Program-made: the position numbers and the translations under genes
Assembly: GCA_036555585.1 (NCBI GenBank)
Contig: DATBLE010000017.1
Coordinates: 1 to 64,000 of the forward strand
Reading direction: 5' to 3'
Length of the DNA stretch: 64,000 bases
From: DATBLE01 sp036555585
Lineage (GTDB): Bacteria; Actinomycetota; Thermoleophilia; Gaiellales; Gaiellaceae
Notes under the pieces: generated by a model
Databases searched by the model: none
What the model saw: the letters and a program-made list of their open reading frames with translations, nothing else
What the model was told of the DNA's origin: nothing
In this document: positions 42,730 to 50,524 of the stretch, piece by piece
How positions within the stretch are numbered: position 1 is the stretch's first letter
How the letters are laid out: each line of letters starts with the position of its first letter

Positions 42730-43788
42730 CTAGCTCGCCCTCTCCTCGACTTTTTTTCGGGACACCTCGATCTCGAGCGCGTCGTCGAGGAGGCGGCGGA
42801 GCACGTGCGGCTCCGCCCGGGCGGGCGGGCCGAACGGATCGGCCTCCAGCCGGTGTCCGAGCGCGAGCTCGGCCGCCTGCAGCACGTCCTCGGCGTCGAC
42901 CTCGTCTCTGCCGGCAAGGGCCGCGAGCGCCTTGGCGCACTCGACGATCGCGATGTCGGCGCGGTGGCTTTGCACACCCGAGCCGACCACGAGGCGTCCG
43001 ACCGCGCCGTAGAGCGCGTCCGGCACCCGTACCGACGGCAGCCGGTCTTCCCCCGCCGCGATCGTCGCGGCCAGCTCGGTCTGTGCCGGGGCCCACTGCC
43101 CGCGGAACCTCTCCGGGTCCGTGGAGAACGCCTCTCTGCGTCTGACGATCTCGGCGCGGGACTCCGGGTCGGCGAGGGCTTCGACGTCGACCTCCAGCCC
43201 GATCCGGTCGGCGATCTGCGGGCGCAGCTCGCCCTCCTCTTCGTTCATCGTGCCGACGAGCAGGAAGCGAGACGGATGGGAGACGGACACGCCTTCCCGC
43301 TCGACCACGTTCACCCCGAGGGCGGCGGCGTCGAGCAGGACGTCGGTGAGGTGGTCGTCGAGCAGGTTGATCTCGTCGACGTAGAGGATGCCGCGGTTCG
43401 CCTCGGCGAGCAGTCCCGGCTCGAGTGCGCGCTCGCCCGAGCTGAGAGCCGCCGCGACGTCGACGCTGCCCGACACGCGATCCTCGGTGGCGTTCAGCGG
43501 CAGGTCGACGATACGCCGCCGCCTGCGGATCACCGGCAGCTCCTCACCTCCGGCCATCCGTTCCGCGCACGATCCGCAAGGATCGTGCGGGCTGCACGAG
43601 AACGGACAGTCCGCGACCACCTCGATCTCCGGGAGCAGCTCCGCGAGGCCCCGCACCGCCGTCGACTTCCCGGTGCCACTCGGGCCCTTGATCAGGACGC
43701 CGCCGACCGCGGGGTTGACCGCGTTGAGCAGGAGCGCCTGCACGAGGCGCTCCTGTCCGACGATCGCCGTGAAGGGGAAGTAGCGCAG
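42730..43788 (-). CDS. Mg/Co-chelatase AAA+ subunit (ChlI-like)
   Basis: A roughly 352-residue AAA+ ATPase. FPFTAIVGQE is the usual ChlI start region. Walker A is KGPSGTGKST; the family insert CPFSCSPHDPCGSCAERM follows; Walker B is ILYVDEINLLDDHL; sensor region LVGTMNEEEGELRPQIADR; C-terminal SHRADIAIVECAKALAAL. The enzyme drives Mg or Co insertion into a tetrapyrrole. No ATG, GTG or TTG exists ahead of the fold; CTG 43788 or ATA 43794, overlapping the ThDP gene stop, must serve. Confidence 0.85.
   Translation of the reverse strand: MRYFPFTAIVGQERLVQALLLNAVNPAVGGVLIKGPSGTGKSTAVRGLAELLPEIEVVADCPFSCSPHDPCGSCAERMAGGEELPVIRRRRRIVDLPLNATEDRVSGSVDVAAALSSGERALEPGLLAEANRGILYVDEINLLDDHLTDVLLDAAALGVNVVEREGVSVSHPSRFLLVGTMNEEEGELRPQIADRIGLEVDVEALADPESRAEIVRRREAFSTDPERFRGQWAPAQTELAATIAAGEDRLPSVRVPDALYGAVGRLVVGSGVQSHRADIAIVECAKALAALAGRDEVDAEDVLQAAELALGHRLEADPFGPPARAEPHVLRRLLDDALEIEVSRKKVEERAS
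42740..42770 (-). other. Candidate programmed -1 frameshift site
   Basis: The AAA+ frame reads TCC CGA AAA AAA GTC and stops 6 codons later at TAG (42732-42730). Slipping back one base on A-AAA-AAA continues as AGT CGA GGA into the VWA frame. GAGGTG lies 5 nt before the A run as a possible internal Shine-Dalgarno stimulator. CGAGC-TAGC-GCTCG, 15 nt after the run, can form a small hairpin. Frameshifting in chlD genes has been reported in other prokaryotes. Confidence 0.65.
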
Positions 43789-43790
43789 CT

Positions 43791-45569
43791 CTATGTGATC
43801 ACCAGCCGCTTTCCGAAGGTCGGCTCGGCCTGCGTGATCGGCGGGAACTGCCAGGTGCCGATCAGCGGCACGGCCGTGTCGCGGTTGATCTTCACGTCGA
43901 CGACGAACGGTCCGCCGGCGTTCATCGCCGTGTCGAAGGCGTCCGCGAGGTCGCCCGGCTGGTCGACCGAGACCGAGCCCGCTCCCATCGCCTGCGCCAT
44001 CGCCGCGAAGTCCGGGTTCCAGAACTCGCCGGTCGACTGCTTGACGAAGCTCGTCCCGATCTCGCGGTTGTCCATGTAGAAGCGCTGGAGGTCGCGGATG
44101 ACGCCGATCGTGTAGTTGTTGAAGATCACCCAGATCGCAGGGATGTCGTGCTCGACCGCGGTCGCGACTGCGCCCGGGAACATCATGAAGCTGCCGTCGC
44201 TCGTGACGCAGACGGCGGGCCGGTCGGGCCGGGCGAGCTTCACGCCGAGGACGCCGCAGGTGCCGAAGCCCATGCCGGCGAACCCGCCGGGCGTGAACAC
44301 CGACCGCGGCTCGTAGGCGTCCCAGTACTGCTCCACCCACGTCTGGTGGTTCCCGGTGTCCGTGATCATCAGCGTGTCGTCCGGCGCCGCCTTCCTGAGC
44401 TCGGCGATCACGCGGCGCGGGTCGATCGGCGTGCCCTCCGACGCCTTCTCCGGCTCGATGAAGTTCGACCACTCCTCCTTCCAGGCCTCGACCTGGTCGA
44501 TCCACGGCGAGCGCTCGCGGGCGGGCTCGCGACCGGCCAGCTCCATGAGCTGCTTCAGCACCTCGCGGGCGTCCCCGACGATGCCGAGCTCCGTCGGGTA
44601 GTTGCGGCCGATCTCCTGCGGGTCGAGGTCGACGTGGATCAGCGTCGTCGGCGGGATGTTGTAGGTGTAGCCCGGCACCCACGACGAGCAGTGGATGTCG
44701 GAGAAGCGGCAGCCGATCGCAAGGATCACGTCGGCGTTCTTCGCCGCCTCGGTCGCCGGGTACTCGCCCCAGCAGCCGGCGATCCCCAGGTGGAGCGGGT
44801 GCCTCGCCGACAGGGCGCCCTTGCCCATGAACGTCGAGTACACCGGCACGTTGACGTGCTCGGCGAACTGGCGGAGCTGCTCGGTCGCGTCCGACGAGAT
44901 CACGCCGCCGCCAGCGAGGATCAGCGGCCGCTTGGCCTTCATCAGCATCGCCAGCGCACGGGCGACCGCCTCCGGCGAGCCCGGCGTGCGCCACTCGAGG
45001 CTGAGCGAGCGCTCCTCCGGCTCGGGCACCTCGACGTCGGCGGTCCTGATCCAGAGGTCGTACGGGACGTCGATGTGCACCGGTCCGGGCCGGCCGGTGC
45101 GCGCGAGCTTGAACGCCTTCGGGAGGAACTTGCCGAGGTCGTCGACGCTCTGCGCCTGGAAGCTTCGCTTCGTGATCACCTTCGCCATGCTCGGGAAGTC
45201 GGCCTGGTAGTGGCGGTACTCCTCCTGGAGGGCGCCCGAGTCGTACTGGTTGGTCGCCACCTGGCCCGTGATCGCGATGAACGCGGACGAGTCGTAGAAC
45301 GCGTTGCCCATCGCGACGGTCAGCAGCATCGGGCCCGGGCCGGTGGAGGTGTAGACGGGGATCACCCGGCCGGACGCGCGGAAGTACGCGTCGGCCATGT
45401 AGCCGGCCGCGGACTCGATCCGCGGGAAGATGATCTTGATGTCGTCCTGGTGGTTGTAGACGCCGTCGAGCAGGCCGACCGCCCCGTGCCCGGCGTAGCC
45501 GAACATGTACGGCACCTTCTCCTTGATCAGGTACTCGACGACGAGGTCGCAGCCACGGATCTCGGCCAT
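43791..45569 (-). CDS. Thiamine diphosphate-dependent enzyme, acetolactate synthase-like
   Basis: A 592-residue ThDP enzyme. The catalytic Glu is in FPRIESAAGYMADAYFRASG; the middle domain has ILAGGGVISSDATEQL; the ThDP/Mg motif runs from TSDGSFMMFPG to FNNYTIGVI. The overall order is that of acetolactate synthase, benzoylformate decarboxylase and sulfoacetaldehyde acetyltransferase, but I cannot assign the reaction. ATG 45569 follows GGGGAGA. A -10 box TATAGT (45606-45601) at the end of the epimerase gene could give it a separate promoter. Confidence 0.85.
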   Translation of the reverse strand: MAEIRGCDLVVEYLIKEKVPYMFGYAGHGAVGLLDGVYNHQDDIKIIFPRIESAAGYMADAYFRASGRVIPVYTSTGPGPMLLTVAMGNAFYDSSAFIAITGQVATNQYDSGALQEEYRHYQADFPSMAKVITKRSFQAQSVDDLGKFLPKAFKLARTGRPGPVHIDVPYDLWIRTADVEVPEPEERSLSLEWRTPGSPEAVARALAMLMKAKRPLILAGGGVISSDATEQLRQFAEHVNVPVYSTFMGKGALSARHPLHLGIAGCWGEYPATEAAKNADVILAIGCRFSDIHCSSWVPGYTYNIPPTTLIHVDLDPQEIGRNYPTELGIVGDAREVLKQLMELAGREPARERSPWIDQVEAWKEEWSNFIEPEKASEGTPIDPRRVIAELRKAAPDDTLMITDTGNHQTWVEQYWDAYEPRSVFTPGGFAGMGFGTCGVLGVKLARPDRPAVCVTSDGSFMMFPGAVATAVEHDIPAIWVIFNNYTIGVIRDLQRFYMDNREIGTSFVKQSTGEFWNPDFAAMAQAMGAGSVSVDQPGDLADAFDTAMNAGGPFVVDVKINRDTAVPLIGTWQFPPITQAEPTFGKRLVIT

Positions 45570-45601
45570 GTGGTCTCCCCTTTCCGGTCGGAGTACCGCG
45601 A

Positions 45602-46492
45602 CTATACGACGCTTCGCAGGATCTCGACCGTCTCGCGTACGCCCCGGTCGAGCGGCGTCAGCGACGAGTCGAACCACGGCTCGGGGAGCTGGTCCGGGAA
45701 GGGCAGCACCGTCTCTTCGTGGGTGACCTGCGCGCCCGGCACCGTCTGCTCGACCAGGGCGACGAAGTCGGTCACCGAGGTCGCCGGCCCGCCGATGCAG
45801 TAGGTCCGGGCGCCGTCGGGCTCCGAGCGGGCCGCCCGGACGAACGCACGGGCGACGTCGGCCGCGTAGTGGAGCTGCGTCGCGCCGCCGAAGGCGATCC
45901 GGTAGGGCTCCCCGCGCACCGCCGCGGCGATGGCCAGCGTCGGGCCGGCGGTCATCCCCTGGTCGCGGCCGGGCCCGTACACCGTGAACGGCCTCAGGCC
46001 GACGCTGGCCAGGCCGTTCTCCTCGGCGTAGATTCGGGCGGTGCCCTCGTTCGCGAGCTTGAAGACGCCGTAGAGCGTGCCCGGCGCGATCCGGCCGTTC
46101 CGGTCGTAGACGGCGGCCGAGCTCGCGTAGGCGATCGTCGTCTCGAGCGAGAGCCGCCTCACGGCCTCGAAGACGTTCACGGTGCCGGTCACGTTCACCT
46201 GCGAGCCGAGCACCGGGTTCTCCCGGCAGAACGGCACCTGGAGCGCGGCGAGATGGACGACGTGGGTGATGTCGTGCTCGGCGAGCACGCGCTCGACCGT
46301 CGCGAGCTCGGTGATGTCGCCTCGGACGAAGTCGATCGCGTCGAGCTCGTGCGGCGTTCCGATCAGCCGCAACCGTCGCAGGTCGTCGCCGAGGTCGAAC
46401 GCGACCACGCGCGCTCCCTCGCGGACGAGGCTGATCGCGGTCCAGGCGCCGATGCAGCCCAGCGCGCCGGTGACGAGCCAGCGCTCCCTCAT
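45602..46492 (-). CDS. NAD-dependent epimerase/dehydratase family protein
   Basis: A 296-residue extended SDR. NAD-binding GALGCIGAWTAIS, the strand-4 motif VVHLAALQVPFC, active-site SSAAVYD and TLYGVFKLANEG (YxxxK), and the substrate region RPFTVYGPGRDQGMT. It probably epimerises or oxidises a sugar or sugar acid. It lies between the ALDH and the ThDP enzyme on the same strand. GGAG precedes the ATG. Confidence 0.88.
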   Translation of the reverse strand: MRERWLVTGALGCIGAWTAISLVREGARVVAFDLGDDLRRLRLIGTPHELDAIDFVRGDITELATVERVLAEHDITHVVHLAALQVPFCRENPVLGSQVNVTGTVNVFEAVRRLSLETTIAYASSAAVYDRNGRIAPGTLYGVFKLANEGTARIYAEENGLASVGLRPFTVYGPGRDQGMTAGPTLAIAAAVRGEPYRIAFGGATQLHYAADVARAFVRAARSEPDGARTYCIGGPATSVTDFVALVEQTVPGAQVTHEETVLPFPDQLPEPWFDSSLTPLDRGVRETVEILRSVV

Positions 46493-46503
46493 CTCCGGAC
46501 GCG

Positions 46504-46600
46504 TACCGCCGGGACATGGTCGAGGGACCGTCCCGGGGACACGTCGTACGGTGGAAAGGTCGTCGGGTTCACGTCGCAGGGGACAGTCCCCCGGACACGC
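46504..46600. repeat. REP-like palindromes between epimerase and ALDH genes
   Basis: The gap contains CCGGGACATGG, then GGGACCGTCCCGGGGACAC near 46525-46541, and AGGGGACAGTCCCCCGGACAC near 46579-46598. The last is nearly the unit that flanks the RAYT gene. No gene is visible here; the elements probably form hairpins in the operon mRNA. Confidence 0.6.
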
Positions 46601-46624
46601 CCTGCGCGGCCATGGCTCGGAACG

Positions 46625-48139
46625 TCACACGTCGTGATAGACGGTCACCACCTCGGTGTAGAACTCGATCGCCGCTCGCCCCTGCTCGTGCGGGCCGAAG
46701 CCGGAGCCCTTGATCCCGCCGAACGGCACGTGCACGTCGGCACCGGCCGTCTGCGAGTTGACGTGCAGGATGCCGGCCTCCAGCTCGTTCACGAACCGTT
46801 GCGCGTTCGCCAGGTCGCTCGTGAAGATCGACGCCGACAGGCCGAACGCGACCGCGTTGGCGCGCCGGACCGCGTCGTCCAGGTCCGAGAAGCGATACAG
46901 CGACGCGACCGGCCCGAACACCTCCTCGCAGGCGAGGAAGGCGTCGTCGCCGACGTCCTCGAAGACGGTGGGAGCGAGCAGGTACGCCTCGTCGTCGACC
47001 CGCGCGCCGCCCGCGACGACCGTCCCGCCGTCGGCCTTGCCGCGCTCGATGCCGGCGAGGACCTCGTCGAGCTGCTTCTCGTTCACGATCGGGCCGACCT
47101 CGGTCTCGGGCTCCGACGGGTCCCCGACCACGCCCCGCTCGATCCGCGCGAGCAGGCTCGCCCGGAAGTCCTCGTAGACGGCGTCCTGGACGTAGATGCG
47201 CCGGGTCGCCGTGCACTTCTGGCCGGCCGACCAGAACGCTCCCGCGTAGGCCGCCTCGACTGCGCTCTCGAGGTCGGCGTCGGCCATCACGATCAGCGGG
47301 TTGTGGCCGCCGAGCTCGAGCTGCACCCGCTTGCCAAGCGCTGTCGCCTCGTCTCGCACCTGCTTGCCGATCGCCACCGAGCCGGTGAAGGAGATCGCTC
47401 TCACCTTCGGGTGCCGGATCAGCGGCGTTCCCACCTCCGAGCCGCGCCCGACGACGATGTTGAAGACCCCCGCCGGCAGAGCCGCCTCCTCGAGGCAGGC
47501 CGCGAGGTGCAAGCCGGTCAGCGGCGCCTCCTGCGCCAGCTTCAGCACGACCGTGTTGCCGTAGATCAGCGCAGGGGCCGACTTCCACACCGGGATCGCC
47601 GCCGGGAAGTTCCACGGCGTGATCAGACCGACGACGCCGAGCGGGCGGCGGACGGTGTAGACGGAGCTCCCCGTCGCCGACTGCTCGAACAGCTCGCCCT
47701 TCGGTCGCCAGGCCTCGCCGGCGAAGTACCGGAGGATCGCCGCGCCACGCGCCGCCTCCATCCGCGCCTCGCGCAGCGGCTTGCCCATCTCCAGCGTCAT
47801 GTCCCGGGCGATCTGCTCGACCCGAGCCTCGATCGCGTCGGCGGCGCGTGTAAGGACCGCGGCCCGCTGGGCGGCCGGCCGGCCCGACCACTCCGGGAAC
47901 GCGGCAGCGGCCGCCTCGACCGCCGCGTCGACGTCGGCGGCGCCCGAGGCCGGGAACTCGCCGATCACCTCGGACGGCCGCCAGGGGCTCCGCTTCTCGT
48001 ACGTGGAACCGGCTGCGCACGGCCGCCACTCGCCGCCGACGAAGTTGGCGAACGCCGGCCGCGTGGGTGCTTCGACGGAACCGGGGACAGGTCTGTCAGA
48101 CCTGTCCCTCTCCGTGCTCATCGTCCTCACTTCAGACAT
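46625..48139 (-). CDS. NAD(P)-dependent aldehyde dehydrogenase
   Basis: A 504-residue ALDH. Cofactor and catalytic motifs: GLITPWNFPAAIPVWK, FTGSVAIGKQV, catalytic Glu in LELGGHNPLIV, Cys in GQKCTATRRI, and EEVFGPVASLY. The sequence resembles alpha-ketoglutarate semialdehyde dehydrogenases; with the FAH-family and SDR genes before it this suggests a Weimberg-like pentose or sugar-acid route. The ATG at 48139 has a strong GGAGGGG. Residues about 13-21 are encoded by an inserted palindrome (48083-48107). Confidence 0.92.
   Translation of the reverse strand: MSEVRTMSTERDRSDRPVPGSVEAPTRPAFANFVGGEWRPCAAGSTYEKRSPWRPSEVIGEFPASGAADVDAAVEAAAAAFPEWSGRPAAQRAAVLTRAADAIEARVEQIARDMTLEMGKPLREARMEAARGAAILRYFAGEAWRPKGELFEQSATGSSVYTVRRPLGVVGLITPWNFPAAIPVWKSAPALIYGNTVVLKLAQEAPLTGLHLAACLEEAALPAGVFNIVVGRGSEVGTPLIRHPKVRAISFTGSVAIGKQVRDEATALGKRVQLELGGHNPLIVMADADLESAVEAAYAGAFWSAGQKCTATRRIYVQDAVYEDFRASLLARIERGVVGDPSEPETEVGPIVNEKQLDEVLAGIERGKADGGTVVAGGARVDDEAYLLAPTVFEDVGDDAFLACEEVFGPVASLYRFSDLDDAVRRANAVAFGLSASIFTSDLANAQRFVNELEAGILHVNSQTAGADVHVPFGGIKGSGFGPHEQGRAAIEFYTEVVTVYHDV
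48083..48107. repeat. Perfect palindrome inside the ALDH coding region
   Basis: GGGACAGGTCTG and CAGACCTGTCCC are exact inverted copies with one base between, 25 nt in all, starting 11 codons into the aldehyde dehydrogenase. Its ends (GGGACAG, CTGTCCC) match the REP core near the RAYT gene. The reading frame is kept. Confidence 0.7.
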
Positions 48140-48911
48140 GTGCCCCCCTCCTTGCTCGCATGGCCAGCTCGGTCGCCGGCGCCACCGGGTTCGTCAGCGT
48201 GCCGATCTCCGGCACGGTGATCTCGACGGTGTGGCCGGGCTCGAGCGTGAAGTCGTCGGATGGGACGAGGCCCGTGCCGGTGAAGAGGATGCTGCCGTCG
48301 GGCACGGGATTGTCCCTGAGCAGCCACTCGACCAGCTCGGGAAACGAGCGGCGCATCTTCGCGGTCGAAGTCTCGCCGGCGAACAGCTCCTCGCCGTCGG
48401 CGCCCGTGATCCGCATCCGGATCTCGAGGGGCGCCTCCCAGTCGTCCGGCACGAGCACCGCCGGGCCGATCGCGCACGCGCCGGCGAAGATCTTCGCCTG
48501 GGGGAGGTAGAGGGGATTCGTGCCCTCGATGTCGCGCGACGACACGTCGTTGCCGATCGTCAGGCCGGCGAGCGAGCCGTGTGCGCCGAGGACGACCACG
48601 ATCTCCGGCTCCGGCACGTCCCAGGTCGAGTCGCCGCGCACGCCGATCGGCTCGCCCGGACCCACCGTCCGCCTGCAGCCGGCGTCCTTCAGGAAGAGCT
48701 CGGGTCGCTCGGAGCCGTACACGAGCGTGTAGAGATCCTTGGCCGAGCTCTCCTCGACCCGCGCGTCGAGGCTCCGCTGGTAGGTGACGCCGGCACCCCA
48801 GACCTCCGGCGGCTCGACAGGGATGGCGAGGTCGTACGCGGCCAGCTCGGCCGGCGACTCGGCCGTCCCGTCGACGATCCCCTCGCCGGTGCGGTGGCGG
48901 AAGCGCAGCAT
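48132..48911 (-). CDS. FAH-family sugar-acid dehydratase/hydrolase
   Basis: A 259-residue FAH-fold protein of the type found with 2-keto-3-deoxy sugar acid enzymes. It has VWGAGVTYQRSLDAR, metal region DVPEPEIVVVLG, GNDVSSRDIEG, FAGACAIGPAVL and ILFTGTGLVPSDDF. Homologous arrangements (XylX, KdaD) dehydrate 2-keto-3-deoxy pentonates to alpha-ketoglutarate semialdehyde, the substrate of the following ALDH. It overlaps the ALDH by 8 nt and the SDR by 1 nt. Confidence 0.85.
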   Translation of the reverse strand: MLRFRHRTGEGIVDGTAESPAELAAYDLAIPVEPPEVWGAGVTYQRSLDARVEESSAKDLYTLVYGSERPELFLKDAGCRRTVGPGEPIGVRGDSTWDVPEPEIVVVLGAHGSLAGLTIGNDVSSRDIEGTNPLYLPQAKIFAGACAIGPAVLVPDDWEAPLEIRMRITGADGEELFAGETSTAKMRRSFPELVEWLLRDNPVPDGSILFTGTGLVPSDDFTLEPGHTVEITVPEIGTLTNPVAPATELAMRARRGAHV

Positions 48912-49630
48912 CAGTAGACCGCCCGTCCGCCGGAGATGTCGTACGTGGCTCCGGTCGAGAACGAGAGCTCCTCGCTGGCGAGGAAGCAGGCGAGCGCGGC
49001 GACCTCGTCGGCCCGGCCCATGCGCCCGAGCGGGATGCGCTCGACCATGTAGTCGATGTGGTGCTGGGAGAGCCCGTCGAGGATCGGCGTCTCGATCACG
49101 GCCGGCGCGATGCAGTTGACGAGCACCCCGGTGCCCGCCACGTCCTTCCCGATCGCCTTCGTCATGGCGATCACGGCAGCCTTGCTCGCGGAGTAGGCAG
49201 CGGCCATCGGGTTGCCTTCCTTGCCGGCGATCGAGGCGACGAGGACGATCCGGCCGTAGCGGCGCGCGACCATCCCGGGCAGGACGGCACGGCACATGTA
49301 GAACGAGCCGTTCGCATTGATCGCGAGCACCCGCTGCCACTCCTCGTCGGTGACGTTCGTCGTGCGCATCGACTCGCCCGGGATCCCCGCCGAGTTGACC
49401 AGCACGTCGACGCGGCCGAGCTCCTCCTCGACCTTCGCGACCGCGGCGTCCGCGTCGGCCGACGAGGCGATGTCGCCCGTGACGGACAGGTAGCCGTCGA
49501 CCGGCTCGCGATCGAAGACGGCGACCTCCGCGCCGCCCGCGCGCAGGCGCGCCACGGTCGCCGCCCCGATGCCGCTGGCACCGCCGGTGACGAGCGCGAC
49601 GCGTCCTCCGAAGTCGTAGGTGTTCGCCAT
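48911..49630 (-). CDS. Short-chain dehydrogenase, sugar type
   Basis: A 239-residue classical SDR. VALVTGGASGIGAATVARL, NSAGIPGES, catalytic SIAGKEGNPMAAAYSASKAAV and the C-terminal FSTGATYDISGG. Probably oxidises a sugar or keto-deoxy sugar acid as the first or middle step of the pathway completed by the two downstream enzymes. Its stop and the next start share one base (TGATG). Confidence 0.9.
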   Translation of the reverse strand: MANTYDFGGRVALVTGGASGIGAATVARLRAGGAEVAVFDREPVDGYLSVTGDIASSADADAAVAKVEEELGRVDVLVNSAGIPGESMRTTNVTDEEWQRVLAINANGSFYMCRAVLPGMVARRYGRIVLVASIAGKEGNPMAAAYSASKAAVIAMTKAIGKDVAGTGVLVNCIAPAVIETPILDGLSQHHIDYMVERIPLGRMGRADEVAALACFLASEELSFSTGATYDISGGRAVY

Positions 49631-49635
49631 CCGTG

Positions 49636-50040
49636 CTAGAGCACCCGGGTGAACGGCCTGGTGAGGATCGTCTTCCGGCCAGCACAGGGCTCGCGGACGG
49701 CGGTCAGCGTGAGGCGCTCGCCCGTCACGCGCCAGGAGTAGACGCCGGTTGCCTGTGCGCCGCGGCAGGCGAATGGCCCGCCCAGGTCGTGGAACGTGAT
49801 CCGGCTGCCTGCGATCCGCACCCTGCCCGAGACGGCGGGTGTCGCACCCTTGTTGACGGCGAAGGTCGACGTGGTCAGCGTCAGGCGCCAGGTGCCGTTC
49901 AGCACGGCAGGCTTCGCGCCGGAGATCCTGGCCACGTACGCATGCGGCGCGATTGCCGCGCTGGGCGCCCCCAGCGCGGCGGCCGCCAATACCGCCGCGA
50001 ACGCGACCGCGGATGCCGCCGCGAGCGTGATCCTCCTCAT
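49636..50040 (-). CDS. Small secreted hypothetical protein
   Basis: A 134-residue protein with a signal peptide (MRRITLAAASAVAFAAVLAA) and a beta-rich body (LNGTWRLTLTTSTFAV, RITFHDLGGPFACRG, YSWRVTGERLTLTAV, CAGRKTIL). Two Cys residues could form a disulfide. The pattern of short strands with NGTW suggests a small lipocalin-like barrel, but no family is certain. AAGGAGG lies upstream. It ends 5 nt before the SDR start, so it is probably the first gene of that operon. Confidence 0.75.
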   Translation of the reverse strand: MRRITLAAASAVAFAAVLAAAALGAPSAAIAPHAYVARISGAKPAVLNGTWRLTLTTSTFAVNKGATPAVSGRVRIAGSRITFHDLGGPFACRGAQATGVYSWRVTGERLTLTAVREPCAGRKTILTRPFTRVL

Positions 50041-50079
50041 CTCCGGTTGTCCTCCTTGTCGGGCTTGGATGCCCAACTC

Positions 50080-50085
50080 TACGAT
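50080..50085 (+). promoter_or_regulatory. -10 box of the diol dehydratase operon
   Basis: TACGAT ends 7 nt before ATG 50093; TTGTCG lies 18 nt further upstream (50056-50061). This would give a leaderless mRNA. Confidence 0.35.
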
Positions 50086-50092
50086 GTCCGCG

Positions 50093-50524
50093 ATGGGCTT
50101 CGACCCCGACTCGGACTATCCGCTCGGCTCCCGCCGGCCCGACCTCGTGCGGACGCCGTCGGGGCTGGGGCTTGCCGAGCTCAACCTCGAGTCGGTGCGT
50201 GCAGGGAAGATCGACGGGAGGGACCTGAGAGCGACCGCCGAGACGCTGCGCCGCCAGTCGGCGGTCGCGCTCGCGGCCGGACGCACGCAGCTCGCGGACA
50301 ACCTCGCCCGCGCGGCCGAGCTTGCCGGCGTCCCGAGCGACACGATCCTGGAGATCTACACCGCGCTGCGCCCCCACCGCTCGACCGCGGAGGAGCTCGA
50401 CGCATGGGCGGACCGGCTGAAGACGGAGCTCGACGCTCCGCTGTCGGCCGCGTTCGTGCGGGAGGCGGCCGCGGCCTATGCGGAGCGCGGCCTGCTGGCG
50501 AGCGGTGAGCGGGCGCCGGTCTGA
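50093..50524 (+). CDS. pduE: Diol/glycerol dehydratase small subunit
   Basis: A 143-residue homologue of PduE/DhaB3. Conserved parts: DYPLGSRRPDLVRTPSGL, LNLESVRAGKIDGRDLRATAETLRRQ, RTQLADNLARAAELAGVP, ILEIYTALRPHRSTAEEL and FVREAAAAYAERGLL. It is a structural subunit of the B12-dependent enzyme that turns 1,2-diols or glycerol into aldehydes. Upstream in-frame ATGs at 50069 and 50084 are possible starts. Placed first, it reverses the usual large-medium-small order. Confidence 0.9.
   Translation: MGFDPDSDYPLGSRRPDLVRTPSGLGLAELNLESVRAGKIDGRDLRATAETLRRQSAVALAAGRTQLADNLARAAELAGVPSDTILEIYTALRPHRSTAEELDAWADRLKTELDAPLSAAFVREAAAAYAERGLLASGERAPV

Noticed and set aside
42730..42732. Chelatase as a broken pseudogene
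   Set aside because: Both halves keep all motifs and the frames join exactly at an A7 slip site, which fits programmed frameshifting better than decay.
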